DNA of 64,000 nucleotides from the NCBI GenBank assembly GCA_044350805.1, contig JBILGU010000014.1:10694-74693 (forward strand), in the 5' to 3' direction. The notes below the pieces were generated by a model. That model saw nothing but the letters and a program-made list of their open reading frames with translations, ran no database searches and was not told where the DNA came from. Position numbers and translations under genes: made by a program. Origin of the DNA: UBA6136 sp044350805. GTDB taxonomy: Bacteria > Pseudomonadota > Gammaproteobacteria > Methylococcales > Methylococcaceae. Shown piece after piece: positions 26,002 to 33,203 of the stretch; the stretch's first letter is position 1; each line of letters begins with the position of its first letter.

Positions 26002-26844
26002 TCACAGAAGCAAGTTCGGAAGTTGATAAGTGGGCGGGTAGGGGAGGTCTTCGGCAAAAAAGCTGAGTTCGGCCACGCCGCCGGTCACCAGAGCGGAATC
26101 AATGCCAATGGCGTGTGCCCCCCGAATATCGGTTTCGATCTGGTCCCCGATCATGACAGCATTCCGGGTGCCCGCCCGTCGAACGGCTTCTTCAAAGAGG
26201 GCCGGCATGGGTTTTCCGAGGATGGTAAAGCGGATGTCCTTTCGCTCGGGATAGCGTTGCCGCAAAACGGCCTCAATCAGGGTGGCCATGGCACCACAGG
26301 TCAGCCCGAAGCCGTCAGGTTTGGGGTAGATCAAATCCGGGTTAGGCAGGACGAGGGCAACCGGGCGGTCGGCATCAAAGCGCTGGATCAGATGGGTCAA
26401 GGTCGCATCCATGTGCTCGACAAAGGGGAAGCCGACCTGATCTCCGATGACGAGGACGTCGAAGGGTTCTGTGGCGGGAACCGCAATCCCCTGGGCCTGT
26501 TCCACGAATCGATGGCTGTCCTCAGGGCCCAAGACCGCGCAGCGTTGGCCCTCAAGGCCCTGCGCCTTGAAATGCGGTGCGATCAATGATCCCGCGGTGA
26601 TGATCTGATGGGCTTCCAGACGAAAACCAAACTGCTGATAACGAATGGCTGCGTGCTCGGGAAGGCGGGCAGCGGAGTTGGTCACCACAAAATAGGGTTT
26701 TCCCAGTTGATGCAGTCTTTCCAGAAGCTGGCAGGCACCCGGGAGGGGGCCGTCGCGATGGAGCAGAACCCCGTAGGCATCAAAGAACAGCGCATCGTAG
26801 CGTTCGATGAGGGTTTCGGGATGGATCCGAGGGGCGGGCGGCAT
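26002..26844 (-). CDS. HAD-IIA family hydrolase
   Basis: A 280-residue HAD-IIA protein from the ATG at 26844. A longer frame to 27018 adds 58 residues with no family sense and would run close to glk. Motif I is FFDAYGVLLHRD: the nucleophile Asp is present, but the second Asp of the usual DxD is Tyr. Motif II is VVTNSAARL; motif III/IV is GKPMPALFEEAV ... MIGDQIETDIRGAHAIG. Substrates of such proteins (sugar phosphates, nucleotides) cannot be told. The Tyr at the acid/base position may weaken phosphatase chemistry. Divergent from glk. Confidence 0.82.
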   Translation of the reverse strand: MPPAPRIHPETLIERYDALFFDAYGVLLHRDGPLPGACQLLERLHQLGKPYFVVTNSAARLPEHAAIRYQQFGFRLEAHQIITAGSLIAPHFKAQGLEGQRCAVLGPEDSHRFVEQAQGIAVPATEPFDVLVIGDQVGFPFVEHMDATLTHLIQRFDADRPVALVLPNPDLIYPKPDGFGLTCGAMATLIEAVLRQRYPERKDIRFTILGKPMPALFEEAVRRAGTRNAVMIGDQIETDIRGAHAIGIDSALVTGGVAELSFFAEDLPYPPTYQLPNLLL

Positions 26845-27033
26845 CGGGCTGAGCCTGCTCAAAGCAAGGTTAACGGGCAATTCTCTCTCAAAAACGCCAT
26901 AGCGAAAAGGGATTCCGCTCGCTTGGCTGGAAAAGCGAAACGGTGTGAGTGAAAACCCCCGCATCATGGAGTGGGGCCTCGGTTCAAAACGGTGTAGTCT
27001 AGGATCCACTGCCAGCAAATTTCAGGGGTTCGC

Positions 27034-28023
27034 ATGCTTTTAGCCGGAGACATCGGGGGCACCAAGACCATCTTGGCGCAGTACGAAAAAAATACCGACG
27101 GACTGGAGCGGGTTCGCGAACGACTGTTCCCCAGCGCCGACTATGCCTCTCTGGAGGAGATTGTTCAGGAGTTTCTGAGTGATCAGAGCGTTTCCGTCGA
27201 AGCGGCCTGCTTTGGGGTTGCAGGGCCTGTTTTTGACGGAGTCTCCAGAATCACCAACCTCCCGTGGGTCATTGACGAGAAGGTCCTCTCGAAGGTGGCT
27301 TCGATCCCGCGGGTCAAATTGCTGAATGATCTTCAGGCCATGGCTCTGGGACTTTTGAGGCTCGGCCCTGAAGAATGGCTGGAGCTTAATCCGCATGCGG
27401 AGTCTCGCGTTGGCAATCGGGCCGTTGTGGCTGCCGGGACAGGACTGGGCGAGGCCATTTTGTTTTGGGACGGCATGAACTATCACCCGATTGCCACCGA
27501 AGGCGGACATACCGACTTCGCACCGGGTGATGCCTTTGAAGATGGACTCTTGGTCTATCTCAGGGAGAAATTCTCCGGCCATGTCAGCATGGAACGCATT
27601 CTTTCGGGTGCTGGAATTGCCGAACTCTACGGCTACATGCGTTCGACCGGAATGCTGCCGGAGTCAGAAGCGCTCGCCGCGGCCCTTCAGACGGCTGAAG
27701 ATCCGGCACGTGAAATCAGTTTTCATGCGCTGGAATATCACGATCCGCTGGCGCGGGAGACTCTCCGTCGGTTTGCGCGCATTTATGGCGCCGAGGCTGG
27801 CAATCTGGCTTTGAAGTGCCTGTCCCGGGGTGGCGTTCTGATCGGGGGCGGCATCGCGCCCAAGATCCTCAATGCGCTGGTGGAGGACGGCCAGTTCATG
27901 GCCGGGTTCCTGGCCAAGGGGCGCTTCTCTCACTTTCTCAAGGAGCTCCCGGTCCGTGTGGCACTCAATCCCAATACGGCCCTTTTGGGTGCGGCGGACT
28001 ATGCCGCACGTTGCATGATCTGA
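27034..28023 (+). CDS. glk: Glucokinase
   Basis: A 329-residue bacterial glucokinase (COG0837), phosphorylating glucose with ATP in the cytoplasm. The ATP loop is LLAGDIGGTKTILAQ. The sugar site includes the FGVAGPV segment, LLNDLQAMALGL, AGTGLGEAILFW and ATEGGHTDFAPG. The C-terminus GGVLIGGGIAPKIL is typical. No sugar transporter or regulator is adjacent. With glgP it suggests the cell can use stored glucans. Confidence 0.94.
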   Translation: MLLAGDIGGTKTILAQYEKNTDGLERVRERLFPSADYASLEEIVQEFLSDQSVSVEAACFGVAGPVFDGVSRITNLPWVIDEKVLSKVASIPRVKLLNDLQAMALGLLRLGPEEWLELNPHAESRVGNRAVVAAGTGLGEAILFWDGMNYHPIATEGGHTDFAPGDAFEDGLLVYLREKFSGHVSMERILSGAGIAELYGYMRSTGMLPESEALAAALQTAEDPAREISFHALEYHDPLARETLRRFARIYGAEAGNLALKCLSRGGVLIGGGIAPKILNALVEDGQFMAGFLAKGRFSHFLKELPVRVALNPNTALLGAADYAARCMI

Positions 28024-28059
28024 ATTCGTCTGTTTGTTCGGGCCAGGCCCCGGTTGGGC

Positions 28060-28065
28060 TATAAT
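28060..28065 (+). promoter_or_regulatory. Consensus -10 box upstream of glyQ
   Basis: A perfect TATAAT lies 39 bases before the glyQ GTG. The -35 region (around 28037, ttcggg) is weak. It separates glyQS from glk. Confidence 0.55.
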
Positions 28066-28103
28066 CCGGCCTTTATTTTTGCATGCCATAGGGAGCGGCC
28101 GGC

Positions 28104-29018
28104 GTGTCCCCAAAACAACGCGATGTTTCGACTTTTCAGGGCCTGATTCTGGCCCTTCAGGACTACTGGGCAGCTCAGGGCTGCGTCATTCTTCAGCCGC
28201 TGGATCTTGAAGTCGGGGCCGGGACCTTTCATCCGGCCACCTTTCTAAGATCGATAGGTCCTGAGCCCTGGAATACAGCCTATGTCCAGCCCTCGCGGCG
28301 TCCGACCGATGGCCGCTACGGCGAAAACCCCAATCGCCTCCAGCACTACTACCAGTTTCAGGTGATCATGAAACCGTCTCCGGCGGACTTTCAGGACTTG
28401 TACCTGGGATCCTTGGCTTACCTTGGGTTTGATCTCGAGGAGCACGACATCCGCTTTGTCGAGGACAACTGGGAGTCCCCCACCCTGGGGGCCTGGGGCT
28501 TGGGGTGGGAAGTCTGGCTGAATGGCATGGAAGTGACCCAGTTCACCTATTTTCAACAGGTTGGCGGTCTCGATTGTCGTCCGGTCAGTGGGGAAATCAC
28601 CTACGGTCTGGAAAGAATCGCGATGTATCTCCAGGCCAAGGCCAGTGTCTTTGATCTGGTCTGGGCGGATGGACCGCAGGGCATCGTGACCTATGGCGAT
28701 GTTTACCACCAGAACGAAGTTGAAATGTCGGCTTTCAATTTTGAACACGCCGATACGAACTTCCTTTTTGGGGCCTTTGATACCTATGAGCGGGAGTCCA
28801 AGCGCCTGATCGCCTTGGATCTTCCGCTTCCGGCCTATGAAATGGTGCTCAAGGCATCCCATTCCTTCAATCTTCTCGATGCCCGCAAGGCCATTTCGGT
28901 GACCGAGCGCCAGCGCTTCATCCTGCGCGTCCGAGAACTGGCCCGTGCCGTTGCCGAAGCCTACTACCAACGTCGGGAAAGCCTTGGCTTCCCCATGCTG
29001 AATCCAAAGGTTCGCTGA
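28104..29018 (+). CDS. glyQ: Glycine--tRNA ligase alpha subunit
   Basis: The 304-residue catalytic subunit of the tetrameric bacterial GlyRS. Near-identity to the E. coli protein is seen in stretches such as YVQPSRRPTDGRYGENP, FVEDNWESPTLGAWGLG, WLNGMEVTQFTYFQQVGG and HSFNLLDARKAISVTERQ. It has a GTG start. glyS follows after one base. Confidence 0.98.
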   Translation: MSPKQRDVSTFQGLILALQDYWAAQGCVILQPLDLEVGAGTFHPATFLRSIGPEPWNTAYVQPSRRPTDGRYGENPNRLQHYYQFQVIMKPSPADFQDLYLGSLAYLGFDLEEHDIRFVEDNWESPTLGAWGLGWEVWLNGMEVTQFTYFQQVGGLDCRPVSGEITYGLERIAMYLQAKASVFDLVWADGPQGIVTYGDVYHQNEVEMSAFNFEHADTNFLFGAFDTYERESKRLIALDLPLPAYEMVLKASHSFNLLDARKAISVTERQRFILRVRELARAVAEAYYQRRESLGFPMLNPKVR

Positions 29019-29019
29019 G

Positions 29020-31095
29020 ATGACCGAATTTCGTGATGTGCTTTTTGAATTGGGTACGGAAGAGCTTCCTCCCAAGTCACTTCTGACGCTGAGTCGCTCG
29101 CTGGGCCAGTTGGTCGATGAGGGCCTGGCCAAGGCCGGCATTCGCCACGGCGGGATTGAACCCTATGCGTCTCCCCGACGGCTTGCGCTGCTGATTCGTG
29201 AAGTCGCCGTTTCTCAGCCTGATCAGGAAGTTGAACGCCGGGGACCTGCGGCCAACGCTGCCTTTCAGGCCGACGGGAGTCCGAGCAAGGCGCTGGAGGG
29301 GTTCCTCAAGAGCGCGGGAGCCCGTGTGGGTGACCTTTTGACGCTGGAAACGGACAAGGGCGCCTGGGTTGCCGTCCGTCAGGTCGTCAAGGGCGTCGAG
29401 ACCCGCGAATTTTTACCGGAACTTTTTCGTCAGGCTCTGGCGGGACTCCCCATTGCCAAGCGCATGCGCTGGGGGAATGGCACGGCCGAGTTCGTGAGGC
29501 CGGTGCATTGGGTGGTTCTTCTTTTCGGGGCCGAGGTCGTCCCGGCTGAAATCCTGGGTGTCGAGACCGGCCGCACCAGCCGGGGGCATCGATTCCACTG
29601 CAAAACCGCGATCGAGTTCAAGGTTCCGACCGACTATCTCGAAACCCTTGAACATTCGGGGTTCGTGATCGCCGACTTTGACCGTCGACGGGCCGCCATT
29701 CGGCGCCAAGCCGAAGAGGCGGCAGCCTCCGTCGGGGGGGTTGCCGTCATTGATGCCGATCTTCTGGATGAAGTGACTGCTCTGGTTGAATGGCCGGTCC
29801 CCGTGCTGGGCAACATTGAAGCCCGTTTCTTGACGCTGCCGGCGGAAGTCCTGATCACGACACTGCAGGCCAACCAGAAGTATTTTCCGATCCGCGCCGG
29901 GGATGGAAGGCTTTTGCCGCATTTTATTACCTTCAGCAATCTTGCAAGCTCGCGTCTTGAGACGGTTCGGGAAGGCAATGAACGCGTTGTCAGACCCCGA
30001 CTCTCTGATGCCGAGTTCTTTTGGAACCTCGATCGCAAAAGAACCCTCGAAAGCCGCGTGGATGACCTTGCGAACGTCACCTTCCAGAAAGTCCTGGGTT
30101 CCTTGCTCGACAAGACCCACCGCGTGGTTCATCTCTCCGGCGCTATTGCGCGAAAGCTGGACGTCGACGCTGCGCTTGCTGAACGAGCGGCACGGCTCGC
30201 CAAGGCGGACCTTCTCACGACGATGGTGGGCGAATTTCCGGAGCTCCAGGGCACCATGGGGCGCTACTATGCGGCAGCAGAAGGGGAGCCGTCGGCGATT
30301 GCTGAGGCCATCGAGGAACAGTATCTTCCCAAAGTGTCGGGTGGCGATTTGCCATCCACGCCCGTGGGGCAGGTCGTGGCTCTGGCTGAAAAGCTGGACA
30401 CACTGACCGGGATTTTCTCCGCCGGCTTGATTCCGACCGGAGACAAGGATCCCTATGCGCTTCGGCGGGCTGCGCTGGGCGTGATCCGGATCTCCATTGA
30501 GGGCGCACTCGATCTGGACTTGGCGCATTGGGTTTCCGAGGCCTTGTCGCCGCTAACCCATGCGTTTGATCGGGACAAGACCTGCGAGTTGGTCCTGAAC
30601 TTTATTCATGACCGCCTGAGGGGGTATTTGGTCGAGCGCGGTGCGCGTCCGGATGAATTCGATGCCGTTCTCGGCGTCAATCCCCAAAGTCTGGTCGACT
30701 TTGAGCGCCGCCTTGCCGCGGTCCGGGATTTTAGGATGTTGCCCGAGGCCGAGAGTTTGTCTGCGGCCAACAAGCGCATCCGCAATATTCTCCGTAAATC
30801 CGAAGAGCCGCGGGTTGCGACCGTGGATGAGTCCATTTTGCAAGATCCCCTGGAAAAGACGCTTCTTCAGGCCGCTCGCGATGCGCGGGAGGCGACCACA
30901 ACCCTTCTGGCGGAGGGTCACTATGGCGCTGCATTGAAGCGTCTTGCGAGTCTGCGCGAACCGGTCGATGCCTTCTTTGAGGGGGTGATGGTGATGGCCG
31001 ATGATCCTGCACTCAAGGCCAATCGCATTGGACTGCTTTCGATCATTGAGGGGCTCTTCCTCGATATCGCCGACATCTCTCGGCTTCAGGGATAG
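29020..31095 (+). CDS. glyS: Glycine--tRNA ligase beta subunit
   Basis: The 691-residue tRNA-recognition subunit of GlyRS. Family stretches are LFELGTEELPPKSL at the start, MRWGNGTAEFVRPVHWVVLL (about residue 145), LQANQKYFPI, DLLTTMVGEFPELQG and GDKDPYALRRAALGVIRI. The C-terminal anticodon-binding (DALR-like) domain ends with the sequence LLSIIEGLFLDIADISRLQG. gmhB starts five bases after the stop; glyQ-glyS-gmhB-plsC is a known proteobacterial order. Confidence 0.97.
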   Translation: MTEFRDVLFELGTEELPPKSLLTLSRSLGQLVDEGLAKAGIRHGGIEPYASPRRLALLIREVAVSQPDQEVERRGPAANAAFQADGSPSKALEGFLKSAGARVGDLLTLETDKGAWVAVRQVVKGVETREFLPELFRQALAGLPIAKRMRWGNGTAEFVRPVHWVVLLFGAEVVPAEILGVETGRTSRGHRFHCKTAIEFKVPTDYLETLEHSGFVIADFDRRRAAIRRQAEEAAASVGGVAVIDADLLDEVTALVEWPVPVLGNIEARFLTLPAEVLITTLQANQKYFPIRAGDGRLLPHFITFSNLASSRLETVREGNERVVRPRLSDAEFFWNLDRKRTLESRVDDLANVTFQKVLGSLLDKTHRVVHLSGAIARKLDVDAALAERAARLAKADLLTTMVGEFPELQGTMGRYYAAAEGEPSAIAEAIEEQYLPKVSGGDLPSTPVGQVVALAEKLDTLTGIFSAGLIPTGDKDPYALRRAALGVIRISIEGALDLDLAHWVSEALSPLTHAFDRDKTCELVLNFIHDRLRGYLVERGARPDEFDAVLGVNPQSLVDFERRLAAVRDFRMLPEAESLSAANKRIRNILRKSEEPRVATVDESILQDPLEKTLLQAARDAREATTTLLAEGHYGAALKRLASLREPVDAFFEGVMVMADDPALKANRIGLLSIIEGLFLDIADISRLQG

Positions 31096-31099
31096 GCGT

Positions 31100-31648
31100 G
31101 TGGGACCGCTCAGCGAACGCATCGTCATTCTCGACCGTGATGGCGTCATCAATGAGGACTCGGACGATTTCATCAAATCGCCCGAAGAGTGGGAGCCCAT
31201 TCCTGGAAGCCTTGAGGCGATTGAATTGCTGACGCGCCGGGGTTACCGGATCTTTGTGATCACCAATCAATCGGGGATTGCTCGTGGCTATTTCGATGCC
31301 ACGGTGCTGGATGCCATTCACCAGAAAATGGTGAATCTGGTGGAGGCCCGAGGGGGACGGATCGAGGCCATTTTCCATTGCCCCCATGGCCCTGAGGACT
31401 TTTGTCACTGCCGCAAACCCAAGCCTGGTCTTTTTGAATCCCTGCGGGTCCAGTATGGTCTTGATCTGACGGGTGTGCCGGCGATTGGGGATTCCTTCCG
31501 CGACCTTGAGGCCGCCCGTGCGGTCGGGGCCACACCCCTTTTGGTCGAAACCGGCAAGGGGCTTAGGACCCTCAAACACCACCCGGATCTTGATGTCCCA
31601 GTTTTCTCAAATCTTTATGAAGCGGCCCAGCACATCCTCCTCTCCTAA
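31100..31648 (+). CDS. gmhB: D-glycero-beta-D-manno-heptose 1,7-bisphosphate 7-phosphatase
   Basis: GmhB removes the 7-phosphate in ADP-heptose synthesis for the LPS inner core. From the GTG at 31100 the protein is 182 residues, close to the E. coli length. A longer frame from 31001 lies inside glyS and is rejected. HAD motif I is ILDRDGVINEDS, motif II TNQSGIARGYFD, and the zinc loop HCPHGPEDFCHCRKPKPG has the Cys/His set of the family. It overlaps the acyltransferase gene. Confidence 0.93.
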   Translation: MGPLSERIVILDRDGVINEDSDDFIKSPEEWEPIPGSLEAIELLTRRGYRIFVITNQSGIARGYFDATVLDAIHQKMVNLVEARGGRIEAIFHCPHGPEDFCHCRKPKPGLFESLRVQYGLDLTGVPAIGDSFRDLEAARAVGATPLLVETGKGLRTLKHHPDLDVPVFSNLYEAAQHILLS

Positions 31649-32384
31649 GGCCCTTGTGGTCTTTCGATCTGCTCTGTTCCTGTTGGGGCAGGTGGCATCA
31701 ACGCTTCTGATCGGGCCGATCATGACCCTGCTGTGGTCGTTTCCCTTCAGGCTGCGCTATGGGGCCGCAAACCTTTGGGTGCGCCTCAATTTGTGGTGGC
31801 TGGGCGTCGCTTGTGGGCTGCATTTCGTTGTCGAAGGGGCAGAGCATATTCCCGTGGGGCGCAGTGGCCTCATTTTCTGCAAGCACCAGTCCGCGTTTGA
31901 GACCTTGGCGCTCCAGGTCATCTTTCCCCCGGTGGTTTTCATCCTCAAGCGCGAGCTCCTCAGAATCCCGGTCTGGGGATGGGCGATGGCAACGCAGCAG
32001 CCGATTGCGATCAACCGAAGTCTCAAATCTCTGGCGCTCAAGCAGGTCCTAAGGGATGGTGAAGCACGGATACGCTCCGGTCGCTGGGTGGTCTTATTTC
32101 CTGAGGGTACGCGGGTCGCGCCGGGAGTCCGGGGACACTATGGATCCAGTGGCGGTCTTCTGGCCGCCCGCGTGGGCTGTCCCCTGGTTCCGGTGGCCCA
32201 CAATGCCGGCAGCTACTGGGGAAAAAATGGTTTTCTCAAGTACCCTGGAACGATCCGGGTCGTTGTCGGGCCTGCCTTGGAGGGCGCGAGCCTTTCGGCA
32301 CAGGACTTGAACCGGACCGCCGAAGAGTGGATTGAGTCGACCATGGCGAGAATCGAGCCGGGCGAACCGTCTAAAAAAATGTAG
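31617..32384 (+). CDS. plsC: 1-acyl-sn-glycerol-3-phosphate acyltransferase (PlsC-like)
   Basis: A 255-residue inner-membrane acyltransferase making phosphatidic acid, or a related acylation. A hydrophobic N-terminal segment (LFLLGQVASTLLIGPIMTLL) is followed by the catalytic block FCKHQSAFETL, where the usual HxxxxD is HxxxxE, as in a known proteobacterial subgroup. Block III is LFPEGTRVAPG. The ATG at 31617 lies inside gmhB; another in-frame ATG at 31593 is possible. Neither has a clear ribosome site, so coupling to gmhB translation is likely. Confidence 0.88.
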   Translation: MKRPSTSSSPKALVVFRSALFLLGQVASTLLIGPIMTLLWSFPFRLRYGAANLWVRLNLWWLGVACGLHFVVEGAEHIPVGRSGLIFCKHQSAFETLALQVIFPPVVFILKRELLRIPVWGWAMATQQPIAINRSLKSLALKQVLRDGEARIRSGRWVVLFPEGTRVAPGVRGHYGSSGGLLAARVGCPLVPVAHNAGSYWGKNGFLKYPGTIRVVVGPALEGASLSAQDLNRTAEEWIESTMARIEPGEPSKKM

Positions 32385-32409
32385 ACACCGTTGATTTTGT
32401 CGCTAGACT
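32382..32409 (+). promoter_or_regulatory. Sigma-70-type promoter for the candidate small RNA
   Basis: TAGACA (-35, one mismatch) and TAGACT (-10, two mismatches) are 16 bases apart. The -35 box overlaps the last codons of the acyltransferase gene. Transcription would start near 32416 and run toward the terminator at 32541-32564. Confidence 0.5.
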
Positions 32410-32415
32410 AGCCGG

Positions 32416-32564
32416 ACGTCCTCAGGGCGTCCTTCGAAATCTGAAGGAGGAGAGTAGGCCTTCAAGGCCAACCAGAAAAATAAGAAAAATCACAGCAGAT
32501 CGCTGGAAGCGCGCTGTAATAAAAACAAAAAGTAAAAAACGCCTGCAAATGCAGGCTTTTTTTT
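32416..32564 (+). ncRNA. Candidate small RNA of about 150 nt
   Basis: There is no open frame of note here. Between a plausible promoter and a strong terminator lies a segment that can fold into short hairpins: ccttc/gaagg (around 32431-32446), ggcctt/aaggcc (around 32457-32468) and cagc/gctg (around 32493-32505). It has a purine-rich single-stranded motif gaaggaggagag and an A-rich stretch before the terminator. This is the layout of a trans-acting sRNA. I do not recognise an Rfam family. It is a prediction from sequence only. Confidence 0.45.
32541..32564 (+). terminator. Intrinsic terminator with long T-run
   Basis: The stem gcctgc/gcaggc with loop aaat is followed by about eight T. It ends either the acyltransferase transcript, the candidate small RNA, or both. 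Confidence 0.88.
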
Positions 32565-32574
32565 GCCAAAAAAA

Positions 32575-32640
32575 AGCGACCGGTGCGGTCGCTGAAGGAG
32601 GAGAACTGCCGATTGGAGGTTACAGGAGGAAACCTGTCGG
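32575..32640 (+). ncRNA. GGA-rich structured segment, possible RNA element
   Basis: Directly after the terminator are two hairpins. One is agcgacc/ggtcgct (32575-32593). The other has a lower stem ccgat/gtcgg, an upper stem aggtt/aacct and a nine-base loop acaggagga (32609-32640). GGA in a hairpin loop is the binding pattern of CsrA/RsmA-type proteins. The 13-base sequence ctgaaggaggaga (32592-32604) also occurs at 32441-32453. Whether it is transcribed is unknown; no promoter is evident in the terminator next to it. Confidence 0.35.
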
Positions 32641-32869
32641 TGTTCTGTTGAGATTAGACATAAGTTTTGCATATATTTTTTTTTAATTTAAATAAATTAT
32701 TCTTATGGTTTCGATAGGTCATCCGTGATGGTGCCCGTCGGTTCTTGTTCCTTTGGGCGACCGATGACGGACTGGGACCGTGGCGGACGTTCGACTTTCC
32801 CTGAACACCGAATTATCATGGCCCATGATGTACATGCGCCTTTGCGCCTTGGAAACGATCTGACCTGAT
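32641..32869. other. AT-rich spacer before oadG with an inverted repeat
   Basis: This stretch has no gene. 32661-32705 is strongly AT-rich (a nine-T run and taatttaaataaattatt) and stands out from the surrounding GC-rich DNA. TTGCAT (32667-32672) and TAAATA (32689-32694) could serve as a promoter. Further on, atcatg-gcc-catgat (32815-32829) is a perfect six-base inverted repeat, 41 bases before oadG, and may be an operator. Confidence 0.4.
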
Positions 32870-33106
32870 ATGGAATCCTCGATCACCGAACTACTGGTCC
32901 CCGGGTTGAAGCTCATGCTGATTGGCATGGGCATCGTCTACCTGTTCCTGGCTTTGCTGGTCTGGATTATCGGGATTACCGCCCGGCTGGTCAGCGTTTT
33001 TAACCCGCAAGCCCATCAGGAACGAAAGTCCAGTCTTGCCGTCGAGCCGGATGAGGCTGAGCTGGTTGCGGTGATTGCAGCCGCTCTGGAGCGGCAACAG
33101 CGCTAA
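32870..33106 (+). CDS. oadG: Oxaloacetate decarboxylase gamma subunit
   Basis: A 78-residue protein with one membrane helix near the N-terminus (LMLIGMGIVYLFLALLVWII) and a charged cytoplasmic tail, as in OadG. It holds the alpha and beta subunits together and binds zinc in the characterised enzyme. The adjacent oadA and oadB confirm the assignment, which would be weak from this short sequence alone. Confidence 0.88.
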   Translation: MESSITELLVPGLKLMLIGMGIVYLFLALLVWIIGITARLVSVFNPQAHQERKSSLAVEPDEAELVAVIAAALERQQR

Positions 33107-33203
33107 GGGTGCATCAAGAGTCCGGTTTCCCTCTGGAAACGGGACGGAATCTACGGGTTGTTCTGCCGGTTTATCGCTAAAGGATTCAAAAGGAATCGAC
33201 ACT

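Noticed and set aside
28024..28103. T-box or other riboswitch before glyQ
   Set aside because: The gap is only 80 bases and holds a plain promoter; there is no room or motif for a riboswitch.
32490..32672. A 60-codon minus-strand frame in the plsC-oadG gap
   Set aside because: It runs through the terminator and A-runs; the Leu/Phe-rich translation is an artefact.
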